From the NCBI GenBank assembly GCA_003116975.1, contig BGKB01000041.1:457530-521529 (forward strand): a DNA stretch of 64,000 nucleotides, written 5' to 3'. This stretch comes from Aurantiochytrium sp. KH105 (lineage: Eukaryota > Sar > Bigyra > Thraustochytrida > Thraustochytriidae). The notes below the pieces were generated by a model. The model was not told the DNA's origin and searched no databases. It saw only the letters and a program-made list of their open reading frames with translations. Positions 56,177 to 64,000 of this stretch are shown one piece after another. The position numbers and the translations under genes were made by a program. The stretch's first letter is position 1; each line of letters opens with the position of its first letter.

Positions 56177-57541
56177 TCAACGAAAGGGCTTGCTGGGTAC
56201 AGATCCTGCTGCGGCGGTGGAAAGTCGCGATTTGCGTGCAGGCGCCGTTGTATTGCCGTTGAGCGTCAATGTTGCTTGGGACTTGAAGCTAGAAGCCGAG
56301 GCCTTCGCTTTCGGCTTCTTGGAAGACGACGGCTTTCGCGTCACTCCAGTTGCAGCATGGGGTGCAGACGTCACGTTACCGGTGCGGACATTTTCTTTTT
56401 GCGTAATGCGTTTGTTTGACATGGAGTTCTTCCACTTGACCTTGATGCGGTCCAACTCGGCTTGGACATCTTCGAGCTTTTTCCCTTGCTCGGCCATGGC
56501 GCGACGGTGCTTCTCCTTTTGAACAGACATTTCCTTGCATGCGCGCTCCAAATCCCTGCGCTTTTCGTGCAGCTGACTTGTGAGGTCGCTCTGAACAGAA
56601 AGAAGGTTTTCGTGCGCCTCGTCGGCGTCCTGCTGGCGCTTGTCTTCGAGCTCTCGACGAAGTCGATCCAGATTGATTTCCTCACTACGACGCGCGTTTT
56701 TGAGCTCCACCTTGAGACGGGAGTTTTCTTCGTTGAGGTCGCGCTCGCGCTGCTTGGCCTCATCGCTCCGTGTTGCGTACTTGTTGATTTCGAACTCTTG
56801 CGCATTCACGCGCTCTTCATACAGATTCATTTGCAGCTCGTTCTCCTTGATAATCGACTCAAAACGACGCTGCGCCTGCGCATGTTTTTGCTCGAGCTCT
56901 TCGGACCTGCGTGCCGTCTCGCGCTGAAAGTCCTTTTGAGCCGTTTGGAGATCGATATTGGCCAGCTCCGCGCGCGTGACAGCCTTGTCTGCCTCCTCGC
57001 GCGCTTGCTGTACAAGAAGCTGCGTACTTGCAAGCTCCTCTTCGAGCTCTTGCACTCGCTGCGCGAGCTGGTTGCGCTCGGAAAGAACACCGGGAAGCCG
57101 TTGCGCTGTGGCTTCCATCGGCGCAAGTCGGCTCACTTCAGCTTCGAGAAGGCCGCATCTCTCCTGCGCAGCAACTTTGTCGGCTTCGCTTTGCTTTTGC
57201 GTTTCTTCTAGTTCTTGGCACCGCGCCCGTGCGGCATCAAGATCTTTGGTCTTCTCTTGGAGATCGGCTCCATAGTCGAGAACAATCTTGTTCAACTTTT
57301 CAATTGCTGTACGCGTCTTGCCGAGAAGGACCTGAAAGTATTCAACTTCTTCGGTGCTAGTTTGAAGTTTGGCGTCTGTTTCTGCAAGCTGCTCTTCGAG
57401 TTCTTGGTTGCGCATATGCAGCGTCTCTCCATCGAGGCCGTGCAGGTTTACCAGTTTCATGCGTTCCTCGTACTGGTGGCACTTCATTTTGAGCGTAAAT
57501 ACCTCGCTCTTGAGCTCATCGCGCGTAGGTTCGTCTGCCAT
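56177..57541 (-). CDS. Long coiled-coil protein of unknown function
   Basis: 454 residues. Residues about 5-375 are almost continuous heptad sequence (for example RNQELEEQLAETDAKLQ and LEEELASTQLLVQQAREE). This is broken only near residue 138 (APMEATAQRLPG), so the protein should be a long rod, probably a dimer. Residues 375-454 are Lys/Ser/Thr/Ala-rich, basic and disordered. No motor, GRIP or BAR signature is visible. It could be a cytoskeletal, centrosomal/ciliary or Golgi-tether protein; the sequence does not decide. It is transcribed away from another coiled-coil gene. Confidence 0.85.
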   Translation of the reverse strand: MADEPTRDELKSEVFTLKMKCHQYEERMKLVNLHGLDGETLHMRNQELEEQLAETDAKLQTSTEEVEYFQVLLGKTRTAIEKLNKIVLDYGADLQEKTKDLDAARARCQELEETQKQSEADKVAAQERCGLLEAEVSRLAPMEATAQRLPGVLSERNQLAQRVQELEEELASTQLLVQQAREEADKAVTRAELANIDLQTAQKDFQRETARRSEELEQKHAQAQRRFESIIKENELQMNLYEERVNAQEFEINKYATRSDEAKQRERDLNEENSRLKVELKNARRSEEINLDRLRRELEDKRQQDADEAHENLLSVQSDLTSQLHEKRRDLERACKEMSVQKEKHRRAMAEQGKKLEDVQAELDRIKVKWKNSMSNKRITQKENVRTGNVTSAPHAATGVTRKPSSSKKPKAKASASSFKSQATLTLNGNTTAPARKSRLSTAAAGSVPSKPFR

Positions 57542-58388
57542 CGTGTCGTCGCTATTGTTTCGTTCTTCTTTTGCGCCAGAACTGCAAAGTCTGCGATACC
57601 AGGCTCAAGGCAAAGCCCGCACAAATACACCTTTTTTCGAGCTTTTCGTTTTATCCCCGTTCTTCGCGACGGAGACCCCGTCTTCTCCTCTCTCTCGTCT
57701 GCCCGCCTGTCTGCCCGCCTGCCAACGTCCAGAATCTCTCTGCCAAGAGCAGCCTTCCGTCCCGGGTGTATGTATACCGTGCAGCAGCGCAGCGTTCGCC
57801 CTGGTCTTGACGCACTGCTGGCCCACTTTCGCCTGGACGATCTGATCTCTCTCGTCTCCACGCCCTCCTCGCCTTGAAAACTTTTGCGCTTCTCGCCCGA
57901 GTCCTTGCTTCCTCCCGAGTCCTGGTGCCAGTCGCCGTCGCGCCCGCGCTCGCCCGCGTTGCGTCGGGTGGAGTTTCTTGTCTTGCCTTGCTTCGAGGCC
58001 TCGTTCGTGCTCGGCGGCGGCGGTTTTACGACGTCTTCTCGCGCGCGAGCGAGCCTTCTCCGTGCCGCGAGGTGGTTCGCGTTCCCAGCAGGCCCCTTCT
58101 GTGGGGGTGTGCGCTCGGTCCGCGCGCGAGAACGCGCGCCGGGAGGGTGTGCGCTTGGTTCGCTTTTTCTTCTCCCTCTCCTTTGACTTCGACTTCGAAA
58201 CTTCGGGGCACCGAGGCGGCAGACGGAATGCGCAGCGCTCGAATCCGGAGAGCCTGCAGAGCTTGAGGAGACCGGGGAGTAGGTCTGCCGACGCGTAGGT
58301 GCTTGCTCGCTGGCGGGAGCAGGAGGAGGGAAGAGGGCAGAAGGGACACGCCTTTCGCGGCCGAGCGGCCGGACGCGAGAGACCGGCA
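57542..58388. promoter_or_regulatory. Divergent intergenic region between two coiled-coil genes
   Basis: 847 bp with both promoters expected. GC-rich, with a CTGCCCGCCTGTCTGCCCGCCTGCC repeat split over about 57698-57722. Frames here are compositionally biased and share no domain. No gene is supported. Confidence 0.55.
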
Positions 58389-59189
58389 ATGGCGAGCATG
58401 GAAATGTCGAGCACGGCGCTTGTGCTGCGCGAAGATAGCGCGCTAATGTCCACTCCACCAGCGACGGCGACGACGATGGCAACGACAATGACGACGATGA
58501 CGACGTCGACAGCATTGGCGCTAGCCGCAGCGCCGTCTCAAAGTCTTGCTCTGGCACGCAAGGCGAGAAAACAAGCCGAAGTTGATCAGCAAGCGCTGCA
58601 AAATCGTATATTGCTCTTGAAAAAGGAGGAAGAGCGTGCACGACTCCGTATCGCCCAGGCGCAGGACCGCGCGACCGACTTGGCTCGCAGACGTACCATC
58701 AACATTCGCGCCAAAAACGAAGCACTCGAGGACAGGAGACACGAACTCGAGTGCAAGGAGCGTTTGCTCGAAAAGGATCTTGCCCGAGCTGCTCGGAGAA
58801 AGCAGATGCGACAGGCCCAGGAGCGCAAGGTTCACGATGCGCAAGTCGTACGCTCGCTCAAGCAGCAAGCTGTGCAAGAAGCTGCCGACCAACGTCGACA
58901 AGCGCAAGAAAATGCGCTGCGCAAGGCCGAGGCAGTCAAGCGTTCACGTGAAGAGGCGCAACGAAAGCTACACCAACGCAAAGAGGCCGTTCGCGAAAAG
59001 GCGCGCAAGGAGTATGATCGCAAGGTCCGCGCCGAGGAAGCTGCTGCGCGAAAGATCGAGAAGCGGGTCCAAGCTCTGGAGAAGAAGGAGGCCCAGCTTA
59101 TTGCTCGATTGCAACGCACACAGACCATTCAAGAGACGGTCTTGGGTAAGCTTGAACAAGTAGCGCACGGATCTGCCACACCAAGATAG
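58389..59189 (+). CDS. Coiled-coil protein of unknown function
   Basis: 266 residues from the ATG at 58389; the upstream in-frame GTG is not used. Residues 1-55 are Thr/Ala/Met-rich low complexity. Residues about 60-255 are highly charged helix, rich in Arg/Lys/Glu/Gln/Ala (for example RRHELECKERLLEKDL, KAEAVKRSREEAQRKL). This is typical of trichohyalin-like or cilia-associated coiled-coil proteins. A Gln/Thr-rich end (RLQRTQTIQETVLGKL) may form a separate short helix. Not recognised as a named family. Confidence 0.8.
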   Translation: MASMEMSSTALVLREDSALMSTPPATATTMATTMTTMTTSTALALAAAPSQSLALARKARKQAEVDQQALQNRILLLKKEEERARLRIAQAQDRATDLARRRTINIRAKNEALEDRRHELECKERLLEKDLARAARRKQMRQAQERKVHDAQVVRSLKQQAVQEAADQRRQAQENALRKAEAVKRSREEAQRKLHQRKEAVREKARKEYDRKVRAEEAAARKIEKRVQALEKKEAQLIARLQRTQTIQETVLGKLEQVAHGSATPR

Positions 59190-59360
59190 GTTCACGCCTC
59201 CTCGTCTAGCTCTTCTTTGTAGCAGAACATTAACAACTGCTGTGTACACTACTTTGTCCAATTGCTGCCATGTGCGCATAACTTGCATACCTTTGTCTCG
59301 CCCACCCGTGTGCAGAACGCAAGCAAGAGATAATGTGAATAAGGCGAAAAAATCATTTAC

Positions 59361-61778
59361 TTAGTTGGCAGCTTCGAGCTTGGCAAGATCTGCCTGGAGC
59401 TTCTCGAGGTCCGCCCTGATGGCAGCCAAATAGGCGTCCGGATCACCGTTCGACTTCTTTGCCAGGTCAGCGTTAAGCTTGCGCTGCTTGTCCATGAGTT
59501 TCTTCAGCTTTTTCCGCTGCGAGTCCGGAATCGGACCCTCGGCGCCTGCGGCTTGCGTCGGAACACCTTGGTCGTCCCAGGCCGTGTACTCCGACGTACG
59601 CAAAAGCTCCTCCGCAGGCGTGAGCGCCGTGGTCCACTTTGTCAATTCCTTTTCCTTTGTGTCGACCTTACCCTTCGCCTTGTCGACACGCTCCTGTGCC
59701 TCCTTGGCTCGCTTTTGGTCCACCTCGCGACGCAGGCTCTCGGGGTCCTCCAAGTTCCACTTCGTTCCTTCGGGGCGGTCCTCGAGACGCAGACCCATGT
59801 CGACGAGAGTCTCGTCGCGAATCTGGTCGCACGCCTGCAAGATGGCGCGCAGAGCAGGGTCAGACTTGTTCTCGGCACTGAGAGCAGCGTTGCGGACCGT
59901 CTCACGAAAGCTGACGAGGACCTCGGCGAACTTCTCGCCGCTCTGCTGCGACGAGCTGGCACCCTCGGCCGCGCCAGCGTCCGTGGCAGCTGCGCCGCTA
60001 AAGCCAAAGCCGTCGTTGCCCTGGATCACGCCAAAGACCTTGAGAATCTGCGTCACGTAGACAGCGATGCGGCCCAGAAGCAAGACAGCTGGTTGCAGGT
60101 CGGCGAGCTTGAGGTACTTGTTGCATTCGGACACAAGGTCAATCATGGCGCGCATAGCTTCGACAGTGTTAAAGTTGTCGAGTAGCGAGCGGTGAACCGT
60201 CTCTTGCGTGGCCAAAAAGGCGTCGGCCAACGCATGATCCGTGGCGCCCATCCGCCAGCCGACCTCCTCGTCCAGGTAGTTCTTGCCGCGAGTGAGATTC
60301 TCAACCTCGAGAAAGAAGGAGCGAAAAGCGCGCTCTTTCTTTACAGCGTCGTCCATCTTTTGGTCGCTGTAGGCCATCGGGCTGTCCCAAGGCTGGAGCA
60401 AAAAGAGAATGCGCAGCTGACGCGCAGTGTGTGTTGCCAGCGCCTCGCGAATCGTGATAAAGTTCTTGAGCGACTTGGACATCTTCAGACCCTTGATGTT
60501 GAGATGTCCCGCGTGCAAAAAGTACGAGCACCACTGCTGGCAGCCAAAGCACGCCTCTGACTGTGCAAGTTCGTTGTCATGATGCGGGAACTTGAGATCC
60601 TCGCCACCGGCGTGAAAGTCGAGATGCTCGCCAAGGATATCCGATGCAATCACCGAGCACTCGATGTGCCAGCCAGGGCGACCTTGACCCCAAGGAGAGT
60701 CCCAAGCCGGCTCGCCAGGCTTGGATGCCTTCCAGAGCGCAAAGTCGTTGCGGTTCCGCTTGGCCTGGGCGTTTGCGTCGCCAAGCGCGCCCTCGCTTTC
60801 TTCGAGCTGAGCATCGCTCGTGTCCTCCTTGGCAGGCACAAGCTTGCGGTAGTTGTGCTCCTTGCGGAACTCGTCGAGGCTCAGGTACACGGATCCTTCG
60901 GCCTCGTAACCGATGCCCTTGTCCACAATGCGCTTGATGAAGTCAATGATTTGAGGAATGTACTCTGTCACACGCGTGAGGACATCCGGTTCACGAATAC
61001 CGAGCGCGGCCATATCCTCCATGAACTCGCGCTCGTACCGACGCGCATGGGCATTGAAGATATCGTGGTCCGTGATGCTTGCGCCCTTTTCCTTGTCAAG
61101 CTTCTTTGAGAGCACGCCCCGTGCAGCCTCGACGAGGGCCTCGCGATCTTTGGTTTCGCTGGCTTTGGCGGCCTCGATCGCCTCGAGCTCCTTGTCAAAG
61201 CCTTCAATCTTTTGCAAGTGCATGTTGAGCTGTTCCTTGGCTTCTTCGAGGTCACGCTTCTTGCCGGCGCTCTCGAATTCTGCGACCTCTTGCTCGAGTT
61301 TCTCGCGCTTCGCGAAAAGGTCCTCCTTGGACGCCTGCGCAGCCTCGTCGGCGAGCGCGCTCAGAGCGCCAAAGTCCACGCTCTTGTCGGCCTTGAGGTC
61401 ATCCACGAGCTTGTTCTGACGCGCGCGCAGGATGATCTTGTCGTCAATGTCCGTGATGTTCACTTGGTACAAGACATTGTACCCAAAGTAGTCGGTCATA
61501 ATGCGGCGCAGGATATCGAACGAGAGGTACGAACGCGCATGGCCCACGTGCGCGCTGTCGTACACGGTCGGTCCACACGTGTACCACTTTACCGTGCGTC
61601 CCTTGAGCGGCACGAAGACATCCTTGCGGCCTGTCAGCGAGTTGTTCACCAGCAGCTTGCCCTCCGCCAGCGGGTCGCCCTCGACGGGTAGCGGCGCCAT
61701 CCACGGATGTCTCTGGGTCCCCGTCCCGCTGTCCGTCGCGAACGCCTCGCCGAACTCGCCCCTGCCCGACGTGCTCAT
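59361..61778 (-). CDS. CARS: Cysteinyl-tRNA synthetase (cytosolic, eukaryotic type)
   Basis: Charges tRNA-Cys. 805 residues from the ATG at 61778; human CARS1 is about 750-830. Class Ia motifs are intact: CGPTVYDSAHVGHARS with zinc-ligand Cys68 and the HIGH-type HVGH (77-80), GWHIECS, GGEDLKFPHHDNE, and KMSKS at 432-436. A coiled-coil insertion (about residues 135-215, LEQEVAEFESAGKKR and similar) and a C-terminal Lys/Glu-rich helix are typical of eukaryotic enzymes. The frame remains open upstream across the divergent gene, but that part is antisense to DUS2 and not coding. Confidence 0.95.
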   Translation of the reverse strand: MSTSGRGEFGEAFATDSGTGTQRHPWMAPLPVEGDPLAEGKLLVNNSLTGRKDVFVPLKGRTVKWYTCGPTVYDSAHVGHARSYLSFDILRRIMTDYFGYNVLYQVNITDIDDKIILRARQNKLVDDLKADKSVDFGALSALADEAAQASKEDLFAKREKLEQEVAEFESAGKKRDLEEAKEQLNMHLQKIEGFDKELEAIEAAKASETKDREALVEAARGVLSKKLDKEKGASITDHDIFNAHARRYEREFMEDMAALGIREPDVLTRVTEYIPQIIDFIKRIVDKGIGYEAEGSVYLSLDEFRKEHNYRKLVPAKEDTSDAQLEESEGALGDANAQAKRNRNDFALWKASKPGEPAWDSPWGQGRPGWHIECSVIASDILGEHLDFHAGGEDLKFPHHDNELAQSEACFGCQQWCSYFLHAGHLNIKGLKMSKSLKNFITIREALATHTARQLRILFLLQPWDSPMAYSDQKMDDAVKKERAFRSFFLEVENLTRGKNYLDEEVGWRMGATDHALADAFLATQETVHRSLLDNFNTVEAMRAMIDLVSECNKYLKLADLQPAVLLLGRIAVYVTQILKVFGVIQGNDGFGFSGAAATDAGAAEGASSSQQSGEKFAEVLVSFRETVRNAALSAENKSDPALRAILQACDQIRDETLVDMGLRLEDRPEGTKWNLEDPESLRREVDQKRAKEAQERVDKAKGKVDTKEKELTKWTTALTPAEELLRTSEYTAWDDQGVPTQAAGAEGPIPDSQRKKLKKLMDKQRKLNADLAKKSNGDPDAYLAAIRADLEKLQADLAKLEAAN

Positions 61779-62051
61779 CTTCCCTGCCGCCGCGCCGCGC
61801 CCTGTCCCTCTGCAGCTGCCCCTCGCGCGCCGCGTGCACCTCCTCGCGCGCCGTGCTTGCTTGGCGCTTTGCCGCCTCTGCGATGGTGGCCGCAGCCTTG
61901 GCCCTCGGCCGGGGCACGTTCCGGGAACGGTCCCGGCCGGGGCCGCGTTCGTTCCGCGGCGCGGCGTTCTCTCCGTTCTCGCGGCGAGCGCCACTATTCT
62001 CGCGCGGGAGGACCAGCAGAAGGGCTTCGAGGCGGGCGGGAAGGAGCGGCG
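61779..62051. promoter_or_regulatory. Shared divergent promoter of CARS and DUS2
   Basis: Only 273 bp separate the two start codons, so the two tRNA-related genes must share regulatory DNA. The stretch is GC-rich with GGCCGGGGC and CGGTCCCGGCCGGGGCCG palindromic words at about 61909-61945. No TATA box is visible. Confidence 0.65.
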
Positions 62052-63296
62052 ATGGGCAGCACGGAGGGGGCGGCGCGAGAGGACGGAGAGCGAGCGGAGA
62101 CGCGCAGGGACGAGGACGGGCCGCGGAGGATGCTGCGCGCGCAGCGGAAGCTGTACTGGGAGGGCGGCAAGGCGCTGGCGCCCATGGTCCGCGCCTGCAA
62201 GCTGCCGCTGCGCCTGCTTTGCCTCGCGTACGGCGCTGACGTCGTGTACACGGAGGAGCTCATCGACAAGAAGCTCGTCGAGACGGAGCGAATACAGCAC
62301 GGGGATGGGCCGAATGGCCTCGTGGAGTACGTCTGGAAAAAGGACAGGTCGACGGTCATGTCCACGTGCGCCCTCGAACGCGAACGCGTCGTGCTGCAAA
62401 TCGGCAGCGCCAGTCCGGACCTGGTCGTGCGCGCCGCGCAGCTCTACGAGCGCGACGTCGCTGGCGTTGACATCAATATGGGATGTCCCAAGCACTTCTC
62501 GATCTCGGGCGGCATGGGCGCTGCTCTTCTTCGCAACCCAGAGACTGCCGAGGACATGCTGCGCGCACTCCGCCGAACCTTGGACCCCAACGTCACTGTG
62601 ACGTGCAAAATTCGCCTGCTTGAGGATGATGCCAAGACCGTAGAGTTGGTGCGTCGTCTTGAAGCTGCCGGCGCTCAGGCTATTGGCGTCCACATGCGGG
62701 AGACGCATCATCGGCCGCGCGAACCGGCCATCTGGGACCGTCTTCGCGCCGTCGTTGATGCTGTCCAAGTCCCTGTGCTGGCCAACGGCGACGTCTACAC
62801 GGCCAAGGACATTGATACCTTGCGTGGGGACCATGGGGCCAAGAGCATCATGATTGCACGAGGTGCGCTTGGCAATCCCTCGGTCTTTCGGCCAGAGGGA
62901 CCATTGCCCATTTTTGATGTCATGCGCGACTACACGCGCGTTGCGCGTCTCGTGGGACAGGGGGATCGCAGCACGATTTGGATGCTCAATCAGATGATTC
63001 GCTACGATACGACGCTTCCTCGCAAACCCAAGGATGCGGTGTGCACTGCGATCAAGGGCCCTAAACCGGATCTCAATGTCATTGCTGACGCAATGGGTCT
63101 GGAGTCCAGCAAGCTCTTGCCTATCAAGGATGACATTGCGTGGGAGAAGCTAGGTCTGAAACCTCCTGCTGCCTTGTCTGCATCGTCCGTTTCGGCAACT
63201 CTGCTCGAGGGAACTGATGGACCTCCGGCCAAGCGGGTCAAGTTGGGCGATGACTCAGGCGAATCAGCGCAGACCACTCACAATCAGTCGACTTGA
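62052..63296 (+). CDS. DUS2: tRNA-dihydrouridine(20) synthase, DUS2 type
   Basis: Flavoenzyme reducing uridine 20 in the tRNA D-loop. 414 residues from the ATG at 62052. APMVRACKLPLRLL (FMN-binding start), VDINMGCPKHFSISGGMGAA with the catalytic-loop Cys145, CKIRLLED, GVHMRETHHRP (the HxRxxxxR region) and VLANGDVYTAKDID are all present. The GCPKxFS with GGMGAALL pattern is specific to DUS2 rather than DUS1/3/4. Unlike human DUS2 there is no double-stranded RNA-binding domain after the helical domain; the last 50 residues are Ser/Ala-rich with a possible nuclear signal (AKRVK). Confidence 0.95.
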   Translation: MGSTEGAAREDGERAETRRDEDGPRRMLRAQRKLYWEGGKALAPMVRACKLPLRLLCLAYGADVVYTEELIDKKLVETERIQHGDGPNGLVEYVWKKDRSTVMSTCALERERVVLQIGSASPDLVVRAAQLYERDVAGVDINMGCPKHFSISGGMGAALLRNPETAEDMLRALRRTLDPNVTVTCKIRLLEDDAKTVELVRRLEAAGAQAIGVHMRETHHRPREPAIWDRLRAVVDAVQVPVLANGDVYTAKDIDTLRGDHGAKSIMIARGALGNPSVFRPEGPLPIFDVMRDYTRVARLVGQGDRSTIWMLNQMIRYDTTLPRKPKDAVCTAIKGPKPDLNVIADAMGLESSKLLPIKDDIAWEKLGLKPPAALSASSVSATLLEGTDGPPAKRVKLGDDSGESAQTTHNQST

Positions 63297-63659
63297 TATT
63301 CCTCAAAATGGTGAATGAAAACAAATCGCAAGAGTCACCTGTGCCTCGTATATGTACCCTTATAAACCATGCAACCATCCATCCATCCATCCATCCATCC
63401 ATCTTAACAGCCAGCTTGCCAGCCAGCCTTCATTACGTTGCTTTCAACTCTCAATTTTTATAAATGTTCTGTGCAGCACTGGGTTTTTACGAATGTTACG
63501 AGACGACTGAGCTCCCTGTAAGCGTTTCTCCGAAACCCTCCATTAGTCATTTAATGACGGCAGCATTAACGAGCTCTCGCGCCACCGCTACATGGACCAA
63601 GACGATTGAAGGATTCACGTTCTTAGCAAAAAGAAAGATTATAGGTTACTTCGCTTTGA
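63297..63659. other. Convergent spacer with (ATCC)n
   Basis: Three-prime flanks of DUS2 (+) and the RCC1-repeat gene (-). Contains (CCAT)n at about 63375-63403 and TATAAACC near 63361. No gene is seen. Confidence 0.65.
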
Positions 63660-64000
63660 CTATAGTCCATCCTGAGGATTCTCCAAGCGGCACAGAGCAT
63701 ACGTTTCGAAGCTTCCGCAACACAAATCGCGAACGGAAGAACCTGACAGAGCATCAACGTTTTGAGGCAAGAGCTTGGGGTTTGCACCGCGTTGATCGTT
63801 GCCCCAGACATAGACTGCTCGCGTTTCCGTCAGCGCCACCGTATGTGCTGCTCCGCACGTAACTTGAACAACCTTTACGTCGGCACCATTTCGACCGAGA
63901 CTTGTAACAAGAGTGGGCACGCGTTGCGACTCGAGGTCTCCAAGACCAAGCTGACCGCTATCGCCCTCGCCCCAGGTGTACACCTCGCCGTCGTCCGTGA
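63660..64000 (-). CDS. RCC1-repeat protein, C-terminal fragment (5' end off the window)
   Basis: About 113 residues up to the window edge, all in one frame. RCC1 repeat blocks are clear: DGEVYTWGEGDSGQLGLGD, then VTCGAAHTVALTETRAVYVWG, and a degraded further repeat ending in CCGSFETYALC. The stop is at 63660-63662. RCC1 repeats form seven-bladed propellers in Ran exchange factors, HERC ligases and many other proteins. Which of these this is cannot be told from the fragment. Confidence 0.85.
   Translation of the reverse strand, partial: TDDGEVYTWGEGDSGQLGLGDLESQRVPTLVTSLGRNGADVKVVQVTCGAAHTVALTETRAVYVWGNDQRGANPKLLPQNVDALSGSSVRDLCCGSFETYALCRLENPQDGL

Noticed and set aside
61779-62834. 352-codon N-terminal extension of cysteinyl-tRNA synthetase
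   Set aside because: It is antisense to DUS2, begins without an ATG that makes sense, and CARS has a suitable start at 61778.

Overview
This is a eukaryotic nuclear window: 23 protein genes that I can support, on both strands, plus one decayed protease gene. Nearly all genes are single uninterrupted reading frames of 0.3-3.8 kb, separated by very GC-rich spacers full of simple repeats. The gene content (CPT2, PEX11, gamma-SNAP, SERINC, a TBC Rab-GAP, an SR protein, PHTF, a Plasmodium-like thioredoxin reductase) and the LRR repeat style point to a protist. A stramenopile, probably a thraustochytrid/labyrinthulomycete, fits best; that assignment is inference, as no marker rRNA is present.

Layout. 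1-4238: 3' part of an LRR-kinase-TIR gene whose LRRs are each carried by one 84-bp phase-2 exon. 4239-5430: (TCAA)n and (CCTTG)n arrays. 5431-7464: mitochondrial CPT2. 7819-9855 (-): CMGC-like kinase split by a long insert. 9856-14268: GC-rich non-coding. 14269-14553: MYCBP-like. 15244-18018 (-): VIT/vWA membrane protein with polyQ and Cys-rich ends. 18019-22072: no gene, one degenerate tandem repeat. 22073-23479: acidic unknown. 24122-24826 (-): PEX11. 26262-27269: single-pass unknown. 27525-30767 (-): PHTF family. 31930-32907: SR splicing factor. 34120-35223 (-): decayed Ulp1/C48 protease. 35803-37164: SERINC. 37398-38786 (-): TBC protein. 39651-41621 (-): membrane aspartyl-protease-like protein with altered catalytic sites. 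42034-43947: TcdA/Tcd1-type E1-like enzyme fused to DUF2470. 44118-45464 (-): gamma-SNAP. 45858-49631 (-): fusion of a TPT-type transporter, a polysaccharide pyruvyl transferase and a glycosyltransferase-like domain. 50327-52060: thioredoxin reductase with a C-terminal C-X4-C. 52201-54639 (-): PDZ/poly-Pro/WH2/acidic actin-nucleation factor. 56177-57541 (-) and 58389-59189: two coiled-coil proteins. 59361-61778 (-): cysteinyl-tRNA synthetase. 62052-63296: tRNA-dihydrouridine synthase 2. 63660-64000 (-): start-less RCC1-repeat fragment.

How genes relate. There are no operons; genes sit as convergent pairs with 140-360 bp between stops and divergent pairs with shared promoters. Some neighbours are functionally close: CysRS and DUS2 share a 273-bp divergent promoter and both act on tRNA, as does the TcdA-like enzyme. 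CPT2 and PEX11 both serve fatty-acid oxidation. SERINC, TBC and gamma-SNAP serve membranes and trafficking. The most unusual objects are the LRR-kinase-TIR receptor with exons more divergent than introns, the transporter/pyruvyltransferase/glycosyltransferase fusion, and the PDZ-WH2-acidic protein.
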